A DNA stretch of 41,174 nt from Muribaculaceae bacterium (GTDB lineage: Bacteria; Bacteroidota; Bacteroidia; Bacteroidales; Muribaculaceae): positions 1 through 41,174 of the forward strand of contig JAFLTR010000019.1 in NCBI GenBank assembly GCA_022509205.1, read 5' to 3'. How positions within the stretch are numbered: the stretch's first letter is position 1; the number at the start of each line of letters is the position of its first letter. Position numbers and translations under genes: made by a program. Shown here piece by piece: positions 33,850 through 41,174 of this stretch. The notes below the pieces were generated by a model, which saw nothing but the letters and a program-made list of their open reading frames with translations, was not told where the DNA came from and made no database searches.

Positions 33850-35085
33850 ATGATTGAAAACAGGATGCCATCCCTGCCGGAGGGTTTCAAGGAGATGCTT
33901 AAGGATCTGCTGGGAGATGAGGAAGCGTGTCTCCTTATAGCACATCTCGAAATGCCCCCTGTGACTTCAGTGAGGCTCAACCGGAGAAAGCCCGTGGCTG
34001 AATTTTCTGACACTTCACCGGTGGCATGGTGCCGGTCAGGACTATATCTTCCCGAAAGGCCGGAATTTATTTTCGATCCTTTGCTTCATGCCGGAGCATA
34101 CTATGTGCAGGATGCCTCATCCATGATATATGAAACTATGGCGGAGCGGCTCGTCGAATTGTTTAAGGCCGATAAGTCAACACGAAATCCCAACACCGGT
34201 GGCGATCCTACTCTGAAAGTGCTCGATCTGTGTGCCGCACCCGGTGGGAAAACCACTGCAATGATAAACGGTTTGCCCGATGGTAGCCGCATAACAGCCA
34301 ATGAATATTCACCAAAAAGAGTGGGTGCTCTCAAGGAGAATATCGAACGATGGGGTTATCCCGATGTGACAGTGACCAACAGGGATTCCTCTTATTTTGC
34401 AACACAGGGAGAGAATTTCGATATAGTGGCAGTTGACGCCCCCTGTTCCGGCGAAGGGATGATGCGTAAAGAGGAAATGGCCCGGAAACAATGGAGTCCT
34501 CAACTTATCATGCAATGCTCCTCATTGCAGCGGGAAATTCTACAAAATGCCGAAAAAGCATTGAAACCGGGAGGATTTCTAATTTATTCCACATGTACTT
34601 TCAATCGGGAAGAAAATGAGAAAAACGCGGAATACATAAGTAACAAACTCGGACTGGAACCTGTGGATCTTGAATTGCCCGATGATTGGGGCATATCTCA
34701 TGGTATTGCAACGAGTTTACCGGTCTATCGCTTTATGCCTCACAAAACCCGAGGAGAAGGACTCTTCCTGTCTGTATTCCGAAAACGGGGAGAATGGACC
34801 GAATCCAAGCCGGCTGTAATTTCCGTCAAACAACCCAAAGGAAAGAGGACGATTCAAGCCGGGGTTCTTAAAAATGTTGAGGCCGCAGCCGTAAATGTTG
34901 AAGTGGGAAAGACTACGGCCTTGAAATATTTAAAAGGAGAGAGCATTGTGCTCCCTCCCGAAACTCCTAAAGGATTGGTGACGATCACCTATAAAGGATT
35001 ACCTTTGGGGGAGGCAAAGAATATCGGCTCCCGAGCCAACAACCTCCTGCCAAAAAACCGGCGGATCCTTAAAAAATTTCCATAA
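33850..35085 (+). CDS. rsmF: RsmF/NOL1-NOP2-type rRNA cytosine-C5 methyltransferase
   Basis: S-adenosylmethionine-dependent m5C methyltransferase acting on 16S rRNA or a related RNA. DLCAAPGGKTTAMI is the SAM-binding motif I, DAPCSGEGMMRKE carries the first family Cys (motif IV), and YSTCTFNREENE carries the second Cys (motif VI) that forms the covalent link to cytosine. The C-terminal ~100 residues, with TALKYLKGE and GEAKNIGSRANNLLPKNRRI, match the PUA-like RNA-binding tail of RsmF. ATG 33850, 4 bases after the DUF4250 stop, is preferred; ATG 33820, overlapping that gene, adds ten residues and is also possible. Its 3' end overlaps the convergent Dxs-like gene by 17 bases. Confidence 0.9.
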   Translation: MIENRMPSLPEGFKEMLKDLLGDEEACLLIAHLEMPPVTSVRLNRRKPVAEFSDTSPVAWCRSGLYLPERPEFIFDPLLHAGAYYVQDASSMIYETMAERLVELFKADKSTRNPNTGGDPTLKVLDLCAAPGGKTTAMINGLPDGSRITANEYSPKRVGALKENIERWGYPDVTVTNRDSSYFATQGENFDIVAVDAPCSGEGMMRKEEMARKQWSPQLIMQCSSLQREILQNAEKALKPGGFLIYSTCTFNREENEKNAEYISNKLGLEPVDLELPDDWGISHGIATSLPVYRFMPHKTRGEGLFLSVFRKRGEWTESKPAVISVKQPKGKRTIQAGVLKNVEAAAVNVEVGKTTALKYLKGESIVLPPETPKGLVTITYKGLPLGEAKNIGSRANNLLPKNRRILKKFP

Positions 35086-36823
35086 TCTTATCTACAATCT
35101 GTTGCGGTTGCAGATTATTGGCTGATTCCAGTTCCTTGAGATTGAATCGGTCTACGAATTTCTTCTCAACACCGAAATTCAACACTTTCATATCCGTGGC
35201 ACCTACTGCTGAAGCAATCCGTTGTCCGAAACCACCCTCCACACTTCCGTCTTCAAGAGTGACAATTATTTTATGATCCCCCTCAAGTGATGCCAGAAGG
35301 TCCTTGTCAATTCCGGAAATGAAACGTGGATTTATCAAAGTGGCGTCAATTCCTTTTTCAGCCAACAGTGCTACAACTTTCCGTGCTTTTACAAGGAAAT
35401 CTCCTGCTCCTATCACTGCCACTTGGCTACCCTTTTTTAGCACTTTGAATTTATTTAGATCAGAATAATCCTTATCCACTTCATAGTCTGCATGCTCTAC
35501 TGAATATACCGGTTGACGAACCGCAACCTTGAATTTATCCTGTGCAAGACCCCACTCGAGCATGGCATCGAATTCCTCCAGATTTGCAGGAGCCAGATAA
35601 ATTATATCAGGTATGGAGGTGATCATCGGAATGTCCCAGAACCCGAGATGGGTCTGATCTTTGTTTGCCCCGATTCCGGTTTCTGCCACTACCATCAATG
35701 CCGGCGAAGGATCCATCGCCCAATCTTCCAGCAACTGGTCGTAGGCTCTCTGCAGGAAAGTGCCCACTACTGAATATACCACCTTCGCACCATCTCTTGC
35801 TGCTCCTGCCATTACGGAAACTCCGGTCTGTTCAGCTATAGCTACATCCAGATAGTGCGATCCCAGTTCTTCCCTTTCTTTGGCGTTGAGACCAAAACTG
35901 TCGGGGGTTGCTGATGAAATAGCAAGGAAAGTAGGATATTTCTCGGCACTCCGGTTGATAAAATCTTTTAGAACCGTAGTGGAGTTCGGACCCGGTTGAA
36001 CGATAAGTAGTTCCCCGGTGGCAATATCGTATGAATCCCTGTAATGGAAGGCCTCGCGATATTCCTCTGCAGGAGTATAACCCTCCCCTTTCTGCGTGTT
36101 TACATGAACGATGGTCGGTTTTCCGCTATCTTTCACTTGCTGCAGAGCTTCGATCACCTTCCCCACATTATTGCCTTCAGCGACATAAACATATTCCCAG
36201 TTGAAAGCCTTGAAGATGTTGTCGGCAGCCGTTCCGTTGGTTTCTCGAAGATGACGCAGATGGCTATACATGCCACCATGGTTCTCGGCTATTGACATTT
36301 GATTGTCGTTGATAATGCATATCAGGTTAGAATCCAATGCTCCTCCGGCGTCAAGACCTTCGAAAGCTTCGCCACCGCTGAGGGCACCGTCGCCTACCAG
36401 AGCGACAACATTATATTTTTCATTTTTGAGGTCGCGTGCTTTGGCAAGTCCCACACAGAGGCTTAATGCCGGAGAGGTGTGGCCCGCCCAGAAAAGATCA
36501 TATTCCGGACTCTCCGGAGGGCAAGTATATTCCCCCACTTTTGCAAAATCCTCGCGATAAAGATAACCGTCTACTCGCCCGGTAAGCATTTTATGCGGGA
36601 AAGCCTGATGGGAAACATCATATACAAGGCGATCTTTCGGCGCATCAAACACATAATGCATGGCAATAATTGTTTCCACGGATCCCAAGTTCGGACCCAC
36701 ATGTCCTCCTATCTGTGATGTACGGTTCAAAACTGCCTGACGCATCTGTCCGGCAATATTTTCCAGTTCCTGATAATTCAATCCCTTAATGTCGGCCGGC
36801 GACTTGATATTTTCCAATTCCAT
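35069..36823 (-). CDS. Dxs-like thiamine-diphosphate enzyme, divergent form
   Basis: Transketolase-fold enzyme closest to 1-deoxy-D-xylulose-5-phosphate synthase. Landmarks are HVGPNLGSVE (41-50), DVSHQAFPHKMLTGR (69-83), GDGALSGG with Asn174 (TDP/Mg site, 144-174), the catalytic Glu331 in DVAIAEQ, and GTFLQRAYDQ (354-363). It is 584 residues, shorter than the usual 620-640. Aligned from memory with the E. coli enzyme, phosphate-binding Arg420 reads Glu381, Arg478 reads Val439 and Asp427 reads Lys388, while His431 is kept (His392). The YxGPxDGHD segment reads YVYVAEGNNV. It may therefore be a paralogue with another substrate and not the MEP-pathway enzyme. Most databases would still label it dxs. 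It is divergent from the nnr operon. Confidence 0.82.
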   Translation of the reverse strand: MELENIKSPADIKGLNYQELENIAGQMRQAVLNRTSQIGGHVGPNLGSVETIIAMHYVFDAPKDRLVYDVSHQAFPHKMLTGRVDGYLYREDFAKVGEYTCPPESPEYDLFWAGHTSPALSLCVGLAKARDLKNEKYNVVALVGDGALSGGEAFEGLDAGGALDSNLICIINDNQMSIAENHGGMYSHLRHLRETNGTAADNIFKAFNWEYVYVAEGNNVGKVIEALQQVKDSGKPTIVHVNTQKGEGYTPAEEYREAFHYRDSYDIATGELLIVQPGPNSTTVLKDFINRSAEKYPTFLAISSATPDSFGLNAKEREELGSHYLDVAIAEQTGVSVMAGAARDGAKVVYSVVGTFLQRAYDQLLEDWAMDPSPALMVVAETGIGANKDQTHLGFWDIPMITSIPDIIYLAPANLEEFDAMLEWGLAQDKFKVAVRQPVYSVEHADYEVDKDYSDLNKFKVLKKGSQVAVIGAGDFLVKARKVVALLAEKGIDATLINPRFISGIDKDLLASLEGDHKIIVTLEDGSVEGGFGQRIASAVGATDMKVLNFGVEKKFVDRFNLKELESANNLQPQQIVDKIMEIF

Positions 36824-36861
36824 AGTTTATGATTTTGATAATTTTATTATTACATTTTCGT

Positions 36862-36963
36862 CTATAAAATTATAACACTTTAACATCTAAAAGGTTTCAC
36901 GGCAAACAGTTGAGAAGTGACAGTCGGGTTATATATCGGTGGACAAAATGAATAATTTTATAG
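36862..36963. promoter_or_regulatory. 12 bp inverted repeats in the Dxs-like / nnr divergent region
   Basis: CTATAAAATTAT (36862-36873) and its exact reverse complement ATAATTTTATAG (36952-36963) flank 78 bases. Each copy is in the same orientation relative to the gene it precedes (39 bases from the Dxs-like ATG, 56 from the nnr ATG). Either each is a -7-like element or both bind one regulator. Confidence 0.4.
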
Positions 36964-36983
36964 ATTCCGTGTTAGATTATTTA

Positions 36984-37015
36984 TTTGTAACTTACAAAGT
37001 CAATTGGTAATTTTG
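36984..37015 (+). promoter_or_regulatory. Bacteroidota promoter of the nnr operon, apparently leaderless
   Basis: TTTG (36984-36987), a 20-base spacer and TAATTTTG (37008-37015) match the consensus exactly. The ATG at 37020 starts 4 bases after the -7 box, where transcription itself should begin. Confidence 0.75.
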
Positions 37016-37019
37016 CAAT

Positions 37020-38540
37020 ATGAAGATATTTAATTCGGAATTAATACGCGAGATAGATAAAGCCACATGTGAGGCTCAGGGAATTTCGTCTTTAGAACTG
37101 ATGGAGCGAGCTGCTTCAGCACTCTGTTGCGAGATTGTGGCTCGTTTCAATCCCTCCCAAAGAATAGTAGTGTTTGCAGGTCCGCATAACAATGGAGGGG
37201 ATGCGCTTGCCGTGGCCCGAATGCTATATGAACAGGGCTACCGCAAGGTAGAGGTCTTCCTTTTCAATGTATTCGGGAAACTAAGTCACGACTGCGACGA
37301 GGAGAGAAAAGCACTTATGTCAATCGAGGGGATCGATTTCACGGAAGTGACCAGGGATTTCCAGCCCCCATATTTAAGTGAGAAGGATGTGGTGATCGAC
37401 GGTCTTTTCGGTAGCGGACTTAAAGGACAACTTCAGAAAGGATTCCTGACACTCGTAGGTTATATCAACGACTCGAACGCTTATGTGATTTCCATCGATG
37501 TGCCCACCGGCCTTTCGGGTGAATACAACGACAATATAAGTCGCCGGGATATGGTCCATGCCAATCTCACTCTTACCCTCCAATTTCCGAGGCTATCTTT
37601 CTTCTTCGAGGAGAATAAGGAGGTGCTAGGCCAATGGAAACTTATAGATATTGACCTTGACGAAACCAAGATAAAAGAAACACCCGTTGACTTCATCTTA
37701 GTGGATGAGCGCAATGTCAGACCTTTGCTTAAGAAGCGCGATCTTTTTGCCGGAAAACGTGATTTCGGGTCGGCCCTCTTTTTTTCCGGAAGTTACGGAA
37801 TGGCCGGAGCTGCTGTCTTATCAGCCAAGGGATGTCTCAGAAGCGGTGCCGGATTGGCAACAGTCCATAGTGCAAAGGCTACCATGCCTATCTTGCAGTC
37901 GGCTATACCGGAAGCTCTCTTTGAACCCGACCGCAATGAGAATTACATCACCGACATGAGTCTTCACCATCGTCACCAGGTTGTGGCAGTCGGACCAGGA
38001 CTCGGAGTGAATGATAAGACCATCGACGCTCTCGAGTCATTGCTGATGAATTACAAGCAGCCAATGATTCTTGATGCCGATGCACTGAACTGTATAGTGA
38101 AACGTCCTCATTTGCTCAGCATTCTTCCCTCCTATTCTATAATTACTCCCCATGTTTGGGAATTTGATAGACTTTTCGGGCAGCACAACAACAGTGAAGA
38201 ACGTCTGCGCAAGGCTATCGAAAAAGCAAAGTATTATAATATCGTGATTGTGCTCAAAGGTCATTACACCGCTACCATCAAACCTACGGGAAGAGTGTAT
38301 TTTAATTCCACCGGTAATCCCGGGATGGCTACCGCCGGTTCAGGCGACGTGCTTACGGGTGTCATAGCAGCTTTTATGGCCCAAGGTTACAAACCGGAAC
38401 AGGCCGCATTCCTAGGTGTTTTCGTTCACGGCATGGCCGGAGACCTTGCTGCTGAAAAATGGGGTCAACATGGATTGCTTGCTTCAGAAATTGCCGATTT
38501 CTGTGCTATTGCTTTAAAAAATCTGACAACAAGAAAATAA
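37020..38540 (+). CDS. nnr: Bifunctional NAD(P)HX epimerase / ADP- or ATP-dependent NAD(P)HX dehydratase
   Basis: Metabolite-repair enzyme that epimerises and dehydrates hydrated NADH/NADPH back to the normal cofactor. The N-terminal YjeF_N epimerase domain (about 1-215) has MERAA near the start, VVFAGPHNNGGDALAVAR (nucleotide site) and DGLFGSGLKG with ISIDVPTGLSG. The C-terminal ribokinase-like dehydratase domain (about 235-500) has SGSYGMAGAAVLSAKGCLRSGAGL, VGPGLG, DADALN and AGSGDVLTG (439-447), whose Asp443 is the catalytic base. Length 506 is standard for the fusion. It heads an operon: DUF4831 begins 5 bases later and xseA 10 bases after that. The promoter abuts the ATG. Confidence 0.96.
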   Translation: MKIFNSELIREIDKATCEAQGISSLELMERAASALCCEIVARFNPSQRIVVFAGPHNNGGDALAVARMLYEQGYRKVEVFLFNVFGKLSHDCDEERKALMSIEGIDFTEVTRDFQPPYLSEKDVVIDGLFGSGLKGQLQKGFLTLVGYINDSNAYVISIDVPTGLSGEYNDNISRRDMVHANLTLTLQFPRLSFFFEENKEVLGQWKLIDIDLDETKIKETPVDFILVDERNVRPLLKKRDLFAGKRDFGSALFFSGSYGMAGAAVLSAKGCLRSGAGLATVHSAKATMPILQSAIPEALFEPDRNENYITDMSLHHRHQVVAVGPGLGVNDKTIDALESLLMNYKQPMILDADALNCIVKRPHLLSILPSYSIITPHVWEFDRLFGQHNNSEERLRKAIEKAKYYNIVIVLKGHYTATIKPTGRVYFNSTGNPGMATAGSGDVLTGVIAAFMAQGYKPEQAAFLGVFVHGMAGDLAAEKWGQHGLLASEIADFCAIALKNLTTRK

Positions 38541-38545
38541 TTCCT

Positions 38546-39616
38546 ATGAAATATATAATCCTGTCATTGTCCATTCTTATATGCAGTATAGCAGCCCGGG
38601 CCCAGCAGACAAAACTGCTCACTGCCGAGAAGCATAATGAATACGGTCTTGTCTATACTCTTCCTCTGACTGCGTTCAAAGTTAATATCGTAGCGGTAAA
38701 GGAGCAGTCCGTGGCCGGACCTTTCAGTAAATATTCAAAAATTTTCACATCCGATTCGCGGATTATCGATAAAGATGCCGTGAAATGGACAATTGAGTCG
38801 GTGAATGTCACTCCCTATGGTGTGCCGGATTCCGAAAACCGTTACCTTATGCAGTTGAAGGCCGGGAACCTCACTTTCATAGAAGTGGCCGAAGACGGTA
38901 TGCTCCTTTCGATCAACAAGGAGGTTGAACCGGAAACTCCTGCCGATATTTCTATTACGGAGCTTGAAGGAACTCCTGTAAGCGGGAAGGAATATCTTGA
39001 ATTCGTGAATGAAGATTTCATTTCTGCCATTTCATCATACAAAAAGGCTCAATTACTTGCCGAGGAAATCATGGAGATTCGGGATGCCAAGATTTCTCTC
39101 ACTCGGGGCACAGCCGAAACAATGCCCACTGACGGACGACAACTGGAGATTATGCTTGAATCTCTTGAAAAACAGGAAAGGGCATTGATGAATGCCTTCA
39201 CCGGGGCTTCATGGAAAGAAAGGGTGGTGAGGACTTTTACAGTCGTGCCCGAAGATGAGGGCAACATAACTGTATGTCGATTGAACCCCTCGGAGGGCCT
39301 GATGGACCCGTCAGGGAAAGGCACGCCGGTGATTTTGAACGTAAAGTTGGTGGAGGACGCCCTTCTTCCGGTTGACAATAAGGGGGATGAGAAAAAAATT
39401 CCTAAGGATGCCGTGATGTACTGCATACCCGGGCTGGCAGACATAACCGTTTCACTTGACAAAAACAAGCTCTTCAATCGCGAGTTCCCAATGAGTCAGT
39501 TCGGAATGCTCTTCGGTTTGAATCCTTCGATTTTCACAGATAAGAAAGAACCCTCCTACGCTGTGTTCGATCCCTCAACCGGGGCTTTAATTGAAGTAGG
39601 ATCAATGAAGCAATAA
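38546..39616 (+). CDS. DUF4831 exported protein
   Basis: Periplasmic protein of unknown function of the Bacteroidota-specific DUF4831 group. ATG 38546 opens a signal peptide (MKYIILSLSILICSIAARAQ); the longer frame from 38459 lies inside nnr and is rejected. The mature protein starts with the family pattern LTAEKHNEYGLVYTLPLTAFKVNIVAVKE. A mixed alpha/beta part includes EFVNEDFISAISSYKKAQLLAEEI and a helical stretch (LEIMLESLEKQERALMNAFTG), and then a beta-rich end. No catalytic motif is evident. It sits 5 bases after nnr and 10 bases before xseA, so it is co-transcribed with two cytosolic housekeeping enzymes, which says little about its role. Confidence 0.85.
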   Translation: MKYIILSLSILICSIAARAQQTKLLTAEKHNEYGLVYTLPLTAFKVNIVAVKEQSVAGPFSKYSKIFTSDSRIIDKDAVKWTIESVNVTPYGVPDSENRYLMQLKAGNLTFIEVAEDGMLLSINKEVEPETPADISITELEGTPVSGKEYLEFVNEDFISAISSYKKAQLLAEEIMEIRDAKISLTRGTAETMPTDGRQLEIMLESLEKQERALMNAFTGASWKERVVRTFTVVPEDEGNITVCRLNPSEGLMDPSGKGTPVILNVKLVEDALLPVDNKGDEKKIPKDAVMYCIPGLADITVSLDKNKLFNREFPMSQFGMLFGLNPSIFTDKKEPSYAVFDPSTGALIEVGSMKQ

Positions 39617-39626
39617 ATCTTACTGC

Positions 39627-41027
39627 ATGGACTATTCCCAAACTCTGTTTGAAAATTCTAACGCTCCCGTCGGGATTCCGTTGAGCCGATACACAGCTGC
39701 AATTTCCGACACGGTGGCTCGTGCTTATCATCTTTCCGGGGTATGGGTAACTGCCGAACTTAGCGATGTGCGGACTTCTGCCGGCCATTGTTATATGGAG
39801 CTCATAGAGAAGAATGAAGCCGGGCAGACGGTGGCAAAATTGAGAGCAAATATATGGCGCACCACCTATATGCAGCTGCGTCAAAAATTCTACAATGCAA
39901 CCCAACGCGATATATCCAACGGGATAAAGGCATTGGTGAAAGGTAGCGCCACACATCATCCCCTTTACGGGCTTTCCTTCAATATATCTGACATAGACCC
40001 ATCCTATACTTTGGGGGATATGGAGCGGCTACGGAGAGAAATTCTCCTGAAGTTGCAACAGGAAGGGGTGCTATTTAACAATAAGAACATCCCTTTGCCG
40101 ATGGCTTCTCAAAGAATCGCCGTGATCTCTGCTGAAGGAGCTGCAGGCTACGGTGATTTCATGAATCATCTCACCGGGAATTCTGAGGGATTCGTATTTT
40201 ATCCCTGTCTTTTCCCATGTATGATGCAGGGTGAAAGGGTTTCTGAATCTATCCGGAATGCATTGGAATCTATAGAATCTACGATCGACTTCTGGGATTG
40301 TGTGGTGATTGTCAGAGGTGGAGGCGCTACAACCGACCTAAATGGGTTTGACGACTATAAGCTTGCGAGAGCTGTCGCCACTTTCAAGTTGCCGATAATA
40401 GTCGGTATCGGACATGAGCGAGACCGCAACGTCCTCGACGAGATAGCTCATACAAGTTTGAAGACGCCAACTGCTGTTGCCGGTTTCTTTATAGATCAGG
40501 CAAGAAATGCGTATGAGAGAGTGTTGAATCTTACCGACAGGATACGGGTATCTTCCTCCGAATTGATGATAGGGGAAGAGAGACGATTAAGCTCCATGCA
40601 AAGCTTGATTCCTCAATTGGCTATTCGTAGCATTGAAAATGCGAAAGCTAACTTACACTCGATCTCTACTCGCCTTCCATTGCTTACGCAAGGAAAAGTA
40701 GGAAATGAAAGAGTTAAACTTCAGGGAATCGTCAATATGTTGTCCCATACCAATGAAGGGAGGATTGCCAAGGAGAAATTAAGAATCGACAATCACCGGC
40801 ATATTTTGCAAAATATCTTAACACTGCAGATAGAGAGAGGCAAACAACAGATTGAAAATTTAGAATCGTTGATTAGGGTGCTTGATCCTCGCAACACTCT
40901 GAAACGTGGTTATTCTGTCACTCGAGTCAACGGGAAAGCAGTGAAATCTCAGGCTGATTTATCACCGGGTGATATCATGACAACATCATTTTGTGACGGT
41001 GAGGTAAAAAGTACTGTTTGTCCTTGA
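39627..41027 (+). CDS. xseA: Exodeoxyribonuclease VII large subunit
   Basis: Large subunit of the single-strand-specific exonuclease used in repair and degradation of damaged DNA. The N-terminal OB-fold DNA-binding domain spans about residues 15-110 (LSRYTAAISDTVARAY ... GVWVTAELSDVRTSAGHCYMEL). The catalytic domain includes RIAVISAEGAAGYGDFMNHL, DCVVIVRGGGATTDLNGFDDYKLARAVATF, and PIIVGIGHERDRNVLDEIAHTSLKTPTAVAGFF. A long coiled-coil region follows, then the conserved end with LDPRNTLKRGYSVTR. Length of 466 residues is normal. The small subunit xseB is not in the window; the 147 bases left after xseA do not encode it in any frame I can recognise. Confidence 0.95.
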   Translation: MDYSQTLFENSNAPVGIPLSRYTAAISDTVARAYHLSGVWVTAELSDVRTSAGHCYMELIEKNEAGQTVAKLRANIWRTTYMQLRQKFYNATQRDISNGIKALVKGSATHHPLYGLSFNISDIDPSYTLGDMERLRREILLKLQQEGVLFNNKNIPLPMASQRIAVISAEGAAGYGDFMNHLTGNSEGFVFYPCLFPCMMQGERVSESIRNALESIESTIDFWDCVVIVRGGGATTDLNGFDDYKLARAVATFKLPIIVGIGHERDRNVLDEIAHTSLKTPTAVAGFFIDQARNAYERVLNLTDRIRVSSSELMIGEERRLSSMQSLIPQLAIRSIENAKANLHSISTRLPLLTQGKVGNERVKLQGIVNMLSHTNEGRIAKEKLRIDNHRHILQNILTLQIERGKQQIENLESLIRVLDPRNTLKRGYSVTRVNGKAVKSQADLSPGDIMTTSFCDGEVKSTVCP

Positions 41028-41174
41028 TTTTCGGGCAGCAAAAATCATTTAATCCCTAATTTTCAGCACAAAATCAAAAAAAATTGCTGCGGAGACAGCC
41101 AAGCTCTCTGGCATAAAACGTCATCAATCCGATTATAATGCAACTTATGCGCTAGAAGTTGCAGTTGACTTTGA
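41028..41174. other. Tail of window after xseA, nothing assignable
   Basis: Contains a GGCAGCAA/TTGCTGC inverted pair around an A-rich stretch (about 41034-41090). One plus-strand frame is open from 41053 to the window end, reading IAAETAKLSGIKRHQSDYN in part, but it has no ATG, GTG or TTG start, so no gene is called. Confidence 0.3.

Noticed and set aside
38459..38545. N-terminal extension of the DUF4831 protein
   Set aside because: It lies inside nnr and would bury the signal peptide that begins at ATG 38546.
41028..41174. xseB downstream of xseA
   Set aside because: None of the frames resembles the small exonuclease VII subunit, and no start codon is suitably placed.

Overview
The window looks like a chromosomal segment of a Bacteroidales bacterium, most plausibly a gut Muribaculaceae-type organism. 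This is inferred from gene content, since no 16S or other marker RNA is present. Four intergenic regions carry an exact Bacteroidota promoter (TTTG, 20 bp, TAnnTTTG). Several secreted proteins end in type IX secretion (T9SS) type A-like sorting tails, the large lipoprotein has a Bacteroidota-style surface-export signal, and the families DUF4105, DUF4250 and DUF4831 are present.

Layout: 1-2754 is the end of a visibly AT-rich surface-polysaccharide cluster (Wzy-like polymerase cut by the window edge, then two GT2 glycosyltransferases), followed by a small membrane protein and five ~90 bp tandem repeats, each with a palindrome (3319-3697). From about 3.9 kb the composition is more GC-rich. 3902-9741 holds a T9SS-type secreted protein, an EamA permease, an MFS permease with a long C-terminal tail, and an outer-membrane porin-like protein. 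9857-13412 is a self-contained surface operon: strong promoter, long structured 5' leader, 677-residue lipoprotein, OmpA-family protein, terminator. 13475-14720 carries hpt and adk.

14777-24248 reads as one five-gene unit with one recognised promoter and one terminator: an RluB-type pseudouridine synthase with a 240-residue Q/N/G/Y/R-rich head, asnS, a DUF4105 membrane protein, a PafA-like alkaline-phosphatase-fold protein whose active site appears erased, and secA.

24266-31619 (minus strand) is a block of five exported proteins of accessory character, including a PNGase F homologue with its catalytic residues retained and a T9SS-type tail. Its outermost operon has an unusual control region: a 9-G tract between the putative -33 and -7 boxes and four GTTA motifs phased at exactly 10 bp just upstream. 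31965-41027 returns to mixed housekeeping genes: a small membrane protein and a C45/choloylglycine-type Ntn hydrolase (minus), DUF4250 and an RsmF/NOL1-type rRNA methyltransferase (plus), a divergent Dxs-like thiamine-diphosphate enzyme (minus), then an operon of bifunctional NAD(P)HX repair enzyme, DUF4831 protein and xseA.

The best candidates for something new are the apparent pseudophosphatase co-translated with DUF4105 next to secA, the poly-G/phased-repeat control region of the secreted-protein operon, the structured leader of the lipoprotein-OmpA operon, and a palindrome core shared between the 90 bp repeats and the PNGase F promoter. Family assignments and residue comparisons come from memory of the families; no searches were run.
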